DNA from: Streptomyces sp. NBC_00223
GTDB lineage: Bacteria > Actinomycetota > Actinomycetes > Streptomycetales > Streptomycetaceae
DNA: 64,000 nucleotides
Reading direction: 5' to 3'
Assembly: GCF_036199905.1 (NCBI RefSeq)
Contig: NZ_CP108109.1
Location: forward strand, 4,325,501 to 4,389,500
Shown: positions 32,783-42,028 of the stretch, one piece after another
Position numbering within the stretch: position 1 is the first letter of the stretch
Layout: each line of letters starts with the position of its first letter
Notes under the pieces: model-generated
What the model saw: the letters and a program-made list of their open reading frames with translations, nothing else
The model's database searches: none
What the model was told of the DNA's origin: nothing
Position numbers and translations under genes: made by a program

Positions 32783-34440
32783 CGGTCCACTCCTGCCGGG
32801 GGGTCGGGGCGGTCGTCGTCCAGGGGAGTACGGGGGTCGCGGGGTTCCCGGGGGTCGGCGCTCGCGCGGGGGTCGGCGGGGGCGCGGGTGTCGCGGATCG
32901 GGTCGGCCCCGCCGGTGTCGGGGGTCGCCTGAGCGTCGCCCTCCTCGTCGGTCCGGTGGCCGCCGGTACGGTCCTGGGCGTTCCCCACCGGAGCCGCAGG
33001 AGCGGCCTCGTCGGCCGGTGGCTCCGTACGGCTCGGCGGCGGCGGATCGTCGTCGAACCCGCCGAAGTAGCCGTCGTACGAAGCGCTCGCGGCGTCGACC
33101 TCGCGCTTGTGCCCGAACAGCGGCGGGGGCGGCGCGGCCGCCGGGGTACGCGACCAGGCACCGTTCTCCGTCGACGCCGGGCCCGTACCCGGCTCGGCGT
33201 CGTCGTACCGCGTCTCGCGCCGTCTGGGGTCGGCCGGGCCGGTGGGCTCCTCGCGTCGCGGGGCCGCCCACCCGGCCGCTCCGTACCGCTCGTCCCCGCG
33301 TCCCCGCTCGTCCCCGCGTCCCCGCGCCTCGCCGGACCCGCGGCGCCCGTCGGACGGCTCCTCGTCGTAGGCGCGCTGCCCGCGCAATCCGCTCAAGGGA
33401 GGGGACGGCGGCGTCGGCGGCGGGCCCTCGAAGCCCTTGACGAACTCTTCGCCGACGTCCCGCAGTTGGTCCACGATCGGGGAGATGAGGGACCTCCGCA
33501 GCCACGACCCGGACGGACCGGACGGGGGCTTCTCCTTCTCCTTGTCCTTGTCCTTCTCGGGTCGGCGCGCGCCCGGGCGCCAGCGGTGGGACTCCGACGA
33601 CGTCCTGGTCGTCCGGTGCGGAGGGCGCGGCGGCGGAGGCGGAAGGGGCAACTGCTCCCGGCGGTACGCCCGGATGTCGTCCCCGCACAGGTGGGTCAGC
33701 GCGGTGAGGTCCGCGTCGCGGGTCTCGCGCCAGCCGGTGACCAGGACGACCCGGCTGTGCGGGTGCGCTGCGGCCGCCGCCCACAGGTGGTCCGCGGCGT
33801 CGGATGGCAGCAGGTGGACGGTGTAGTGCTCGGCGGGCAGCCAGGAGGATCCGGCGCCGGGCGGCGGAGCCGACTGGAAGGAGGCGCGGTCCGGGTCGGG
33901 CGGTGAGGTCGGGGCGGCGAACTCCCCGACCGGACGGGGCTGTTCGCCGACGGCCTCGGCCGGGTCAGCGGCCGGCGCCTCCCACGGCGCCGGGCCGGGC
34001 CGGCTCGTCCGCGCGGCCGCCGCGTCCTCCGACAACTCCTCCCACGCCGGCTCCGCCCACTCGCGGTAGACCGGCCCGGCCCAGGCCGCGAACCCCGTAC
34101 GCAGGGCGTCCAGCGACGGCACAGCGGCGTACGGATCAGGGATGTGCCACCCGACGAACCCGTACAGCGGGCGGTGGTGCTCGTCCTCGTTCATGGTGTC
34201 GGTCACCGCCGACAGCGCACAGGCCGCGCCCACCAGCAGTCCATGGGACCCTCGGCTCAGGACGAAGCGCGGGCCCGCGTCCAGCCGCTTCCCCCCGGCC
34301 ACCGTGGCCCGGACGGCCTGTCCCACCGGGCTCTTCTCGCCCAGTCCGTCCGGGTGGGCACGCCACCAGCGGTCCACGTAGTAGGTGCGTCCGTACACGA
34401 CGGCGGACCAGCCGCCGTACTTCGCCTCGCCGATGTCCAT
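32779..34440 (-). CDS. Unrecognised protein with N-terminal domain and long low-complexity tail
   Basis: 553 residues. The first 130 form a compact-looking domain (YGRTYYVDRWWRAHPDGLGE, RFVLSRGSHGLLVGAA, HHRPLYGFVGWHIPDP). Residues about 205-265 could be a second small domain (HYTVHLLPSDAADHLWAAAA...RVVLVTGWRETR). The rest is disordered: a KDKDKEKEKPPSGPSG run, then Arg/Gly/Glu-, Pro- and Asp-rich repeats. It is embedded among overlapping GTPase genes, so it may be their associated (GAP- or adaptor-like) partner. That role is inferred from position only. Confidence 0.7.
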   Translation of the reverse strand: MDIGEAKYGGWSAVVYGRTYYVDRWWRAHPDGLGEKSPVGQAVRATVAGGKRLDAGPRFVLSRGSHGLLVGAACALSAVTDTMNEDEHHRPLYGFVGWHIPDPYAAVPSLDALRTGFAAWAGPVYREWAEPAWEELSEDAAAARTSRPGPAPWEAPAADPAEAVGEQPRPVGEFAAPTSPPDPDRASFQSAPPPGAGSSWLPAEHYTVHLLPSDAADHLWAAAAAHPHSRVVLVTGWRETRDADLTALTHLCGDDIRAYRREQLPLPPPPPRPPHRTTRTSSESHRWRPGARRPEKDKDKEKEKPPSGPSGSWLRRSLISPIVDQLRDVGEEFVKGFEGPPPTPPSPPLSGLRGQRAYDEEPSDGRRGSGEARGRGDERGRGDERYGAAGWAAPRREEPTGPADPRRRETRYDDAEPGTGPASTENGAWSRTPAAAPPPPLFGHKREVDAASASYDGYFGGFDDDPPPPSRTEPPADEAAPAAPVGNAQDRTGGHRTDEEGDAQATPDTGGADPIRDTRAPADPRASADPREPRDPRTPLDDDRPDPPAGVDR

Positions 34441-34448
34441 GTCGCCTG

Positions 34449-35504
34449 TCAGCCTTCCTGTAGCTTCCCGGAGCGGTAGATGGCCAGGCCGCGGAGTTCC
34501 TCCGCCAGCAACTCCGCGCGCCTGCGCGCCTCCGCCACGTGCTCCTCGACGAAACGGGCCTGGTCCTCCAGGTCCCGGAGCTTCTGGGTCCCCTCCCGCC
34601 TGCGGCCGCCGGTGAAGATCCTGCTGAGACCCCCGGCGCTCAGCCCGGCCAACTCCTGGCTCTGTGTGCCGATCTGTCCGGTGATCTGCCGGATCTGCCG
34701 CTCATTGCGGTCGATGCCCTCGGTGAGGTAATGCAGTAGCGCGAAGATGACCGGGTTGTGCAGATTCTTGGGACTGACACTGCCGGGATCGACGGTCTTG
34801 CTCTTCGTCTGGCCGAAAGAGCCCAGCTGAACGGGGCAGAGCATGGCGTCGACCCCCTGGGCCATGGCCACCGGCACCAGATTGCCGAGGTTCTTCGCGG
34901 CGGTGGCCAGGGCGTCCCGGGTCGTCATACCGGTGATCCCGCTGATCACATCGGCCTTGGTGATCAGGATGACAAGCGAGGGAGCGGGCTCGTCGGCCGC
35001 CAGCCGGTCGCCGATGACGCCGTTGATGGCCCGGGAGAAGTGGGCGATCCGCATCGGGTCGGTGGCCGGGTTGCGGTGGGGGAGGGCGCCGTCGGCGATC
35101 CACTGGGCGACGTGCTCGCCGTCGAGGACGAGAAAGACCGAGTCCGAGACGGCGATACGTGCCCGCAGTTGCGCCACATCGGCGGGCGAGTCCTCACGGT
35201 TGCCGCGTTCGGTGCCCGCGCCGCCCCGGAAGTCCACGCAGTCGATCTCCAGCAGCGGAAGCACCCCGTGCAGAAAGCGGAACTCGTGGCCGGTGGGGAC
35301 TTCGGCGGTGGGCAGGGGCAGCGTGCCCTTCAGGCACAGGTCCCGCCACGCGTCGGACAGGTCGAGATCGGCGTCGGGGTCCGAGGTGTACATGAAGTAA
35401 CCCCTGATTCCCGACGACAGTACGGCGTACATGCCGTGCAGAAAGGTGGTCTTGCCGGAGCCCGATGCTCCCAGCATGGTCATGGTGATCCGGGGGATGT
35501 CCAT
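34449..35504 (-). CDS. P-loop GTPase-like protein with C-terminal coiled coil
   Basis: 351 residues: MDIPRITMTMLGASGSGKTTFLHGMYA gives the P-loop, LLEIDCVDFRGGAG the position of G3 and LVILITKADVI a clear G4. After residue 265 a coiled coil (IDRNERQIRQITGQIGTQ...) and a basic region GGRRREGTQKLRDL follow. It belongs to the same TRAFAC/double-GTPase-like group as its neighbours but is more diverged. It starts 78 bp after the GTPase gene at 35583 and ends 8 bp before the next gene. Confidence 0.78.
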   Translation of the reverse strand: MDIPRITMTMLGASGSGKTTFLHGMYAVLSSGIRGYFMYTSDPDADLDLSDAWRDLCLKGTLPLPTAEVPTGHEFRFLHGVLPLLEIDCVDFRGGAGTERGNREDSPADVAQLRARIAVSDSVFLVLDGEHVAQWIADGALPHRNPATDPMRIAHFSRAINGVIGDRLAADEPAPSLVILITKADVISGITGMTTRDALATAAKNLGNLVPVAMAQGVDAMLCPVQLGSFGQTKSKTVDPGSVSPKNLHNPVIFALLHYLTEGIDRNERQIRQITGQIGTQSQELAGLSAGGLSRIFTGGRRREGTQKLRDLEDQARFVEEHVAEARRRAELLAEELRGLAIYRSGKLQEG

Positions 35505-35582
35505 CGTGGTGCTTCCTCTCCTCTCGGGGACTGGCGTCCTGGGTGCGGAACTGGCTCTGGATTTAGCGGGAGTGACGTGGCG

Positions 35583-36479
35583 TCAGAAGCTGGCCACGTC
35601 CTCCAGGAGCGACCCGAGCCGTTCGGCCGGCTCCGCCAGCGGCTCCAGCCGGGCCAGCTCCGCCTGTGCTTCCAGTTGGTGCCGGGCGCTGATCGCCGCC
35701 CACGACGGCTCGCTCTTCCACCAGCTGCTGATCCGGTCGCCCAGGGTGTCCTTGGCCGCCGCCTGCCGCGCCGCCGTGAACCGCTCGTCGGCCGACGCCC
35801 TGAGCTGCATCGCCCGTCCGACGACGCCGAAGTGCAGACTCCAGAGCACCGGGACGGCCACGTTGACCGGGGAGGGACCGCAGGACACCGGGACCAGGGC
35901 GCCGAAAAGGTGCTCGGTGGCCGCGATGCCGTCGATCAACTGCTGGAAGGGCTCGATGAGTCGGGCCAGTACGCCCTCGTCGTCCATGTCGACCAGATCG
36001 CACTTGGTGAGGGTCAGCACGACGGGGGTCAGGGCCTCCCCGCGAGCCTGCAACGCCCGCAGCACATGCACCGTCATGCGCCGTACTTCGCCGGCCGCAC
36101 TGGCGTGGTTGAGTAGCCGTGGCGCGTCGGCGAACAGGATGATGCCCTGGGCCTGGGTCAGATCCTCGTGCAGTTGCGCCGCCTGGGGACTGGTGCCGGC
36201 CCGCTCCAGCAGCGTCCCGCCCCGGTAGTCGCGCCAGCGGAACGGAAAGACATCGCGTCCGTTGTGCTGGAGCACGAGGTCGAACACCGCCCGCTGGTCG
36301 CTGGCCGGGGGGTAGTGGCCCCGCAGCACCGCTTCGGCGGCGCGCATGAGGGACCGGTGGGCGTACGGGTCCTCCGCCCGCAGACTCAGCCCCTCGACGC
36401 CCTCGCGCATGGCGGCGTACATGAGGGAGACATAGGTCGTTTTGCCTGCCGCGCTGTGGCCGAGCATCACTATGTCCAT
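35583..36479 (-). CDS. Small TRAFAC-type GTPase (double-GTPase-like), copy 2
   Basis: 298 residues: P-loop MDIVMLGHSAAGKTTYVSLMY, WRDYRGGTLLER at the G3 position, G4 LTLTKCDLVDMDD, and a helical C-terminus (ARHQLEAQAELARLEPLAEP). It is paralogous to the protein at 29883 along most of its length. ATG 36479 has GAGGAACCCC before it. It is the second gene of the minus-strand set after the Hsp70-like gene, 150 bp behind it. Confidence 0.8.
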   Translation of the reverse strand: MDIVMLGHSAAGKTTYVSLMYAAMREGVEGLSLRAEDPYAHRSLMRAAEAVLRGHYPPASDQRAVFDLVLQHNGRDVFPFRWRDYRGGTLLERAGTSPQAAQLHEDLTQAQGIILFADAPRLLNHASAAGEVRRMTVHVLRALQARGEALTPVVLTLTKCDLVDMDDEGVLARLIEPFQQLIDGIAATEHLFGALVPVSCGPSPVNVAVPVLWSLHFGVVGRAMQLRASADERFTAARQAAAKDTLGDRISSWWKSEPSWAAISARHQLEAQAELARLEPLAEPAERLGSLLEDVASF

Positions 36480-36629
36480 GGGGTTCCTCGTGACGTACGG
36501 AAAGCCTCGTGCCGAACACACGGGCACCCACGTTGGACGGCGGCGGGGGCCGGACTGTGCCGCCCCGGAGCGAAATCACTCGCGGGGCGGCAACGGCGGG
36601 GAACAGCGGTCCCGGTGGCCTCGGTGGTC

Positions 36630-37856
36630 TCAGAACTCGAAGCCCAGGTCGTCCGGGATGAAGTAACCGGCCGGCCTACCGGGGGACTTGGCCTCGGGCG
36701 GCGGGACGGGCTGCTCGTCGGCCGGCTGCGGCCGGTGGGGAACGGCCCTCGGTGTCGTCAGCGCCCCCAGCGCCACCGCCGACTCCGGGGCGGCGGCCAA
36801 CAGCGGCAGCCGATGGGTGCGTTCCACGATCAGGTCGGAGACCAGGGGCGTACGGCCCGCGCCGCCCGCGATGAGTACGGCGGGCAGATCGGCGGGTTCC
36901 CGGCCGTCCAACCGCACGGTGTCGGCGAGCAGTTCGTAGCCGCGCTCGACGACCGGCCGCGCGGCGGTACGGAACTCATGGGCGCGGATCAGGAACGGCT
37001 CCGGGTAGCCGGGCACCCGTACGTCGACGCTCGCGCTGCCGGACAGTGCCTCCCGGGCCGCGACCAACGCGCGGCTCAGGGAAGCCCGTTGCCGGGCCGC
37101 GTCCGGGGAGTCGCCCTCCCACAGCTCCTGCCACGGTCCCGGGTCACGGTCCAGCACTCGTTCGGCCAGCAACTCGCGCAGGCAGTCGTCCAGTTGGTCA
37201 CCGCCCAGATCGGGGTCGCCCGCCGTGCGCACGACGGTGAACTCCGCGCCGTCCCAGGCGAGAACGGACACCTTGAGGGCAGCGCCGACGTCGTACACCG
37301 CGCACCGGGCGCCCTGGGGAAGGTCGCGCAGACCCCCCGGGCCCGGGTCGGCCGCGTAATGGCGGGCCGCGGCGACCGGTTCGGCCAGGAATGCGGGCCG
37401 GGTGATCCCGGCCGCCTCGGCGGCGGCGCCCAGCCGTGCCAGCCGCGTAGGCGCCCAGTCGGCGGGATGGGTGAGCACGGTCCGGCCCGGCAGGGCGCCG
37501 CCGTGCCGGGACCTGGCCCGCGCGAGCACGTCGGAGAGCACCGCGGCCGCCAGGTCGACGGTGGACACCGTACGGCCCCCGAGCAGCGTCCGCTCCTGCT
37601 CCACCAGCGCCCGCACGACGGCCCGTTCGGTGCGCTCCGGCGATCGGTCCGCGGCCTTCCGGGCGGCTTCGCCGGTGAGGATCAGACCTTTGTCGTCCAG
37701 ACAGACCAGGGAGGGCATGGACGTCCCACCGCTCGCCGGCGGAAGGACCGTGGCGGTCGGGCTGCCCCCCTCGCGTGCGGATGTCGACGTGGCCGCCGCG
37801 ACGTGGCGCGCGCCCAAGTCGATCGCCAGTGACCAGTTCCCCGCGTGCGCCGTCAT
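36630..37856 (-). CDS. Hsp70-like (DnaK-type) actin-fold ATPase without substrate domain
   Basis: 408 residues matching the nucleotide-binding half of Hsp70: phosphate-1 LAIDLGARHVAAAT, VLTHPADWAPTRLARL, FLAEPVAAARHYA, a degenerate phosphate-2 CAVYDVGAALKVSVL (no GGT) and adenosine motif VLIAGGAGRTPLVSDLI. Only about 35 Pro-rich residues follow, ending GYFIPDDLGFEF, so no substrate-binding or lid domain is present. GGGAGGGC precedes ATG 37856. It heads the minus-strand GTPase set. Such short Hsp70-like ATPases recur in predicted NTPase conflict systems. Confidence 0.85.
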   Translation of the reverse strand: MTAHAGNWSLAIDLGARHVAAATSTSAREGGSPTATVLPPASGGTSMPSLVCLDDKGLILTGEAARKAADRSPERTERAVVRALVEQERTLLGGRTVSTVDLAAAVLSDVLARARSRHGGALPGRTVLTHPADWAPTRLARLGAAAEAAGITRPAFLAEPVAAARHYAADPGPGGLRDLPQGARCAVYDVGAALKVSVLAWDGAEFTVVRTAGDPDLGGDQLDDCLRELLAERVLDRDPGPWQELWEGDSPDAARQRASLSRALVAAREALSGSASVDVRVPGYPEPFLIRAHEFRTAARPVVERGYELLADTVRLDGREPADLPAVLIAGGAGRTPLVSDLIVERTHRLPLLAAAPESAVALGALTTPRAVPHRPQPADEQPVPPPEAKSPGRPAGYFIPDDLGFEF

Positions 37857-38249
37857 CGTCGGCACGCCCTCCCCCACCGCTCGTCCGCCGCGCACACCGA
37901 TGTCCGAGGCGTGTAGCAGGCGATGATAGGACCGCCGCCCTCGGCGGAGGACGGATTTCGGCGCCTCGCGCGGACGGTACGCGGCTGCCGCAGGCCGTAC
38001 GTTCCGGTCGGCTCCGCTCGGGCGGGCACGGTCGGCGTCGGAGCACTCGGCCCGCACTCGGCGCACTCGGTGGGCCGAAAGCCCGGTAAACCGGGGAGCG
38101 TTGGCCGGAAGCGGAAAACGAGCGGTTCCCCGCGCCGGGAATCGGCCCGGGGAACTCGCTCGCGCCCGTACGGAAGGCCCACGGTCGGACCGTGGGTCAA
38201 CTGCCCCTGCTCGGGACACGGGTTGGATCAGAAAAGCGGCCGGGAGGGA
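37857..38249. other. Promoter region of the GTPase/Hsp70 set
   Basis: 393 bp upstream of the Hsp70-like gene and downstream of the LysM protein gene. It includes a run of sequence with open frames but no credible start. The promoter of the minus-strand GTPase set should be in its left part. Confidence 0.4.
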
Positions 38250-39005
38250 TCAGTAGGGGCCGTTGACATTGTCGATCGAGCCGTACACGTGGTACGCGTA
38301 ATTGCACGCGGCGGTGATGTTGGCGACCGGGTCGTAAATGTTCGTCGAGGTGCCCGTCACGTGGTAGGCGGTGAACGTCGGCTGAATTACCTGGAGCAGG
38401 CCGATGGAGGGGTGACCGGCGGCGGCGTTGGAGTCCCACAGGTTGATCGCGTTCGGGTTGCCCGAGGACTCACGGATGATGTTGCGGTGAATTCCGTCGT
38501 AGCTTCCCGGAATTCCGTTCTGCTTCATGATCGCCAGCGAGTGGTTGATCCACCCGTCCAGGTTGTCGGCGTAGGTCTGGCTGCCGGTGGTCGTCGAGGC
38601 CGTCGCCGTGGTCGCCGACGCCGTCACCGCGGTCGCCGTGGACGAGGAGGTCGAGGAGGTCGAGGAGGCCGACCCGGTCGGCAGCGTCAGGGCCTCGCCC
38701 GGGTAGATGATGTACGGGCTGGAGATCTTGTTGGCCGACGCGATGGCCTGCCAGCCGGCCGTCACGTTCTGGGACCCGGCGATGCCGATCAGGGTGTCGC
38801 CGGACTTGACGGTGTACGTGGTCTTGCCGACGGACTGGCCCGGCGTCTTCTCGGTGGTGGTGGAGGCCGAGGAGGAGTCGGCGGCCTGGGCCGTCCCGGA
38901 CATGACTCCCCCACATGTGAGGGCGGCGAAGGTGCCGACGACGACGGCGCCGCGCGCGGAGAGCAGACGCGATCCGATCGAGCGGTTGAAGGCGTGTTTG
39001 GGCAT
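38250..39005 (-). CDS. LysM / transglycosylase-like secreted cell-wall protein
   Basis: 251 residues. A signal peptide (RLLSARGAVVVGTFAALTCGG...AQAA) is followed by a LysM domain (TYTVKSGDTLIGIAGSQNV...YIIYPGEALTLP), a Ser/Thr linker and a C-terminal lysozyme-like transglycosylase domain: IIRESSGNPNAINLWDSNAAAG carries the expected catalytic Glu, and SIGLLQVIQPTFTAYHV follows. It binds and trims peptidoglycan during growth or spore germination, as related Streptomyces enzymes do. The upstream region was searched for a ydaO c-di-AMP riboswitch, which is common for this class, and none was evident. Confidence 0.88.
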   Translation of the reverse strand: MPKHAFNRSIGSRLLSARGAVVVGTFAALTCGGVMSGTAQAADSSSASTTTEKTPGQSVGKTTYTVKSGDTLIGIAGSQNVTAGWQAIASANKISSPYIIYPGEALTLPTGSASSTSSTSSSTATAVTASATTATASTTTGSQTYADNLDGWINHSLAIMKQNGIPGSYDGIHRNIIRESSGNPNAINLWDSNAAAGHPSIGLLQVIQPTFTAYHVTGTSTNIYDPVANITAACNYAYHVYGSIDNVNGPY

Positions 39006-39544
39006 GGTGCGGACCTCTTCCAGGATTGCTTGCCCGCAGTTGCCGGCCCCCCTCGTCTGTCCCGACCCGCATTTCGATTAGCGGTGTGCTGCGGCGAGCA
39101 CATTGTTAGCAGCAGGGAAATTGATCGACAATTGCCCTTTGTGCTAAGCCGCTTAGTAGACGTGATTGTGTCCTGTCGCACCCGGACCGAAAAGTGGACT
39201 TACGGCGTCCGGCCCATGCACTACCCGGCTTCGTAGGTGATTTACGTCCTATGTCGCGCATCACGCGGGACAGCCCTGAAAGGGGCCGCGCGGAGCAATG
39301 GACGGCTTCGTGGCGGCGCTGTCCGCGGCGGGTTCTGATGTCGTGAGTCAATCGTCTGAATATCGGTCCAGATCAGCTAAAAAGCCTATTTATCACGTAG
39401 TGTATGAAATCGGACATTGAGGCAAGGGTTGTACGACGTCCGCGGCTCGGGCTCGCGGCTTGTTCGGGTGGGCCGAGGCCAGGATCGGGGGGTGCGGGCG
39501 AAGCGAGGTGCGACAAGGGGGAGTCATGACGGCTTCCATACCAA
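39006..39544. other. AT-richer intergenic region between divergent genes
   Basis: 539 bp between the LysM gene and the MFS gene. The stretch around 39100-39180 and 39350-39420 (for example CTAAAAAGCCTATTTATCACG) is clearly less GC-rich than the rest of the window, so promoters probably lie there. GCTAAGCCGCTTAG near 39143 is an inverted repeat and a possible operator. Confidence 0.5.
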
Positions 39545-40765
39545 ATGTCGGCCTACGGTGTGATCATGACGTTTCCAGGCGCGGGAGAGCGCCGGGCCGT
39601 GCCCTGGTACGCCCTGGCCGCCGTGGTGTTCGCGGTGGGCATGGCCGGGACCACGCTGCCGACACCGCTGTACGGGCTCTACCGCCAGGAGATCGGGTTC
39701 TCCGAGTTCATGGTGACGGTGGTCTTCGCCGTCTACGCGTGCGGGGTGATCGCCGCGCTGCTGATCGCCGGCAACTTCTCCGACCTGCTCGGCCGCCGCC
39801 CGATCCTGCTGTTCGGCTTGGGCCTGTCCATGCTGAGCGCGGTCTGCTTCGTGTTCGAGCACGGGCTGCCGCTGCTGTTCGTGGGACGTCTGCTGTCGGG
39901 CTTCTCGGCCGGGCTCTTCAGCGGCACCGCCACGGCAGCCGTCATGGAGCTGGCCACTCCCGGGCAACGCGGCCGTGCCGCCCTCACGGCGACGGTGGCC
40001 AACATGGGCGGCCTCGGCTGCGGTCCGCTGCTCTCGGGACTGCTGGCGCAGTACGCGCCCCACCCCCTGCGGCTGCCGTACCTGGTGCACCTGGGGCTGC
40101 TCGTCGTCTCCTGCGTCATCACCTGGCTGCTGCCGGAGACGGTGACCCGCCCCGACCCTCGGCCGCCGCTGCGCCCGCAGGGCATGGTCGTGCCCGCCGA
40201 GGTGCGGGGTGTCTTCGTCCCCGCCGCGCTCGCCGCCTTCGCCGGGTTCTCGGTCCTGGGCCTGTTCACCGCGGTGGCGCCGTCCTTCGTCGCCCAGTAC
40301 CTGCACGTGGACAATCTCGCCGTTTCAGGGGCGGTCGTCCTGTCCGTCTTCATCGCCTCGACGGTCGGGCAGTCGCTGATGGGCCGGTTCGGCCACGCGC
40401 GCGCACTGCCCCTCGGCTGCCTGGTCCTGATGGTGGGGCTGGTCCTGCTCGGCTGCTCGCTCCTGGTGGAGTCGATGGCCCTGCTCGTGGTGGGCGCGGT
40501 GGTCAGCGGCCTCGGCCAGGGCCTGGGCTTCCGCGGCGCCATGGCCACGGTGAGCCGGTTCGCCCCCGCGGAGCAGCGCGGCGCGACGATCTCCGCCTTC
40601 TTCGTCGCCGCCTACGTCGGCATCTCGCTGCCGGTGGTCGGCATCGGCGCGCTGGCGTTGGCCGTGGGCCTGCGCAGCTCGGGCGTGATCTTCGTGGCGT
40701 GCGTGATCGTCATGTCGGGCGCGGTGGCCGGGTATCTGCTGCGGCGGCCGGTGCCGGCGGGCTGA
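39545..40765 (+). CDS. Major facilitator superfamily efflux transporter
   Basis: A 406-residue, 12-span MFS protein. The motif between spans 2 and 3 is GNFSDLLGRRPILLFG and GRLLSGFSAGLFSG lies in span 4, with the central loop around TRPDPRPPLRPQGMVV. It is of the drug/proton antiporter type, substrate unknown. ATG 39545 is used; ATG 39566 (MTFPGAGERR) would also give a complete transporter. Convergent with the GAPDH gene, with a shared terminator. Confidence 0.88.
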   Translation: MSAYGVIMTFPGAGERRAVPWYALAAVVFAVGMAGTTLPTPLYGLYRQEIGFSEFMVTVVFAVYACGVIAALLIAGNFSDLLGRRPILLFGLGLSMLSAVCFVFEHGLPLLFVGRLLSGFSAGLFSGTATAAVMELATPGQRGRAALTATVANMGGLGCGPLLSGLLAQYAPHPLRLPYLVHLGLLVVSCVITWLLPETVTRPDPRPPLRPQGMVVPAEVRGVFVPAALAAFAGFSVLGLFTAVAPSFVAQYLHVDNLAVSGAVVLSVFIASTVGQSLMGRFGHARALPLGCLVLMVGLVLLGCSLLVESMALLVVGAVVSGLGQGLGFRGAMATVSRFAPAEQRGATISAFFVAAYVGISLPVVGIGALALAVGLRSSGVIFVACVIVMSGAVAGYLLRRPVPAG

Positions 40766-40811
40766 TCAGCGCGCGGATCCGTCACCGGCTCCGGGTCGGC
40801 GCAATGAGAAA

Positions 40812-40839
40812 GGGCGGCCTCCCGAGGTGGGGGCCGCCC
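40812..40839. terminator. Bidirectional terminator between MFS and GAPDH genes
   Basis: An 8-bp GC stem GGGCGGCC/GGCCGCCC with a 12-nt loop sits 11 bp from the GAPDH stop and 47 bp from the MFS stop. Confidence 0.75.
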
Positions 40840-40849
40840 CGGTGGCCGG

Positions 40850-41848
40850 TCAGCGGGTGGCGAGCAGCTGGAGCGTGTCGATCACGCGGTTCGAGAAGCC
40901 CCACTCGTTGTCGTACCAGGCGACCACCTTGACGTGGCGGCCGTCGACGCGGGTGAGGGCCGAGTCGAAGATCGCCGAGGCCGGATTGCCCGTGATGTCG
41001 GACGACACGAGCGCGTCCTCCGAGTATTCGAGTACGCCCGCGAGCGGGCCCTCCGCCGCGGCGCGGTACGCCGCCAGCACGTCGTCGCGCGTCACGTCGC
41101 GGGCGACGGTCGTGTTCAGCTCGACGATCGAGCCCACCGGGACCGGCACGCGGATCGAGTCGCCCGACAGCCTGCCTTCGAGGTTCGGCAGCACCAGGCC
41201 GATCGCCTTGGCGGCGCCCGTCGTGGTCGGCACGATGTTGACGGCGGCGGCGCGGGCCCGGCGGGCGTCGCGGTGCGGACCGTCCTGGAGGTTCTGCTCC
41301 TGGGTGTACGCGTGCACGGTCGTCATGAAGCCGTGCTCGATGCCCGCCAGCTCGTCCAGCACCGCGGCCAGCGGCGCGAGCGCGTTCGTCGTGCAGGAGG
41401 CGTTCGAGACGATTGTGTGCGCGGCCGGGTCGTACGCGTCGCTGTTGACCCCGAACGCGAGCGTGACGTCGGCGCCGTCCGACGGCGCGCCGACCAGCAC
41501 CTTCTTGGCGCCCGCGGTGAGGTGGGCCCGTGCGGCGGCGGCCGAGGTGAAGCGGCCGGTCGCCTCCAGCACGATGTCGACGTCGAGATCGGCCCACGGC
41601 AGCCGCTCCGGCTCGCGCTCGGCGAGCACCTTGATACGACGGCCGTCGACGACGAGGACGTCCCCGTCGACGCTCACCGGGCGGCCGAGCCGGCCGGCCG
41701 TCGTGTCGAAGGCGAGCAGCCGCGCGAGGCCGGCGGGCTCCGTGAGGTCATTGACGGCGACGACATCGAGGTCGCTGTCGCGTTCGAGCAGCGCGCGCAG
41801 CACATTGCGTCCGATGCGGCCGAATCCATTGATGGCTATACGAGTCAT
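40850..41848 (-). CDS. gap: Type I glyceraldehyde-3-phosphate dehydrogenase
   Basis: 332 residues, full length. NAD-binding TRIAINGFGRIGRNVLRALL begins the protein. The active-site Cys is in SNASCTTNALAP, the catalytic His in MTTVHAYTQEQ, and WYDNEWGFSNRVIDTL ends it. It oxidises glyceraldehyde 3-phosphate to 1,3-bisphosphoglycerate in glycolysis. Streptomyces usually has more than one gap gene; this stand-alone copy, not linked to pgk/tpi, may be an alternative paralogue. ATG 41848 is the clear start. Confidence 0.95.
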   Translation of the reverse strand: MTRIAINGFGRIGRNVLRALLERDSDLDVVAVNDLTEPAGLARLLAFDTTAGRLGRPVSVDGDVLVVDGRRIKVLAEREPERLPWADLDVDIVLEATGRFTSAAAARAHLTAGAKKVLVGAPSDGADVTLAFGVNSDAYDPAAHTIVSNASCTTNALAPLAAVLDELAGIEHGFMTTVHAYTQEQNLQDGPHRDARRARAAAVNIVPTTTGAAKAIGLVLPNLEGRLSGDSIRVPVPVGSIVELNTTVARDVTRDDVLAAYRAAAEGPLAGVLEYSEDALVSSDITGNPASAIFDSALTRVDGRHVKVVAWYDNEWGFSNRVIDTLQLLATR

Positions 41849-42028
41849 GGTGGTGTCCCTGTCCCTTCGGTTCGCTTCCCAGGTTCGCGCGCGGCGTTCG
41901 ACGGTGGCAGCGGCGTGAGCGCCTGGGTTCGAAAGGATCGCGCCACGGTGCGGGGGCACCGGCGGTCGCCGTCGGGTGGTTTTTGGGTGGTCGCTGTCGG
42001 TGGGCGCGGGTGACTCGGGGTCGGCGTG

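Noticed and set aside
39006..39200. ydaO-type c-di-AMP riboswitch upstream of the LysM/transglycosylase gene
   Set aside because: This gene class often has one, but the conserved GGGGAACCCA and GGGGTGAATC segments are absent from the leader.
40850..41848. GAPDH as a resistance copy within a biosynthetic cluster
   Set aside because: No biosynthetic genes such as pentalenolactone-type enzymes are nearby, so the context gives no support.
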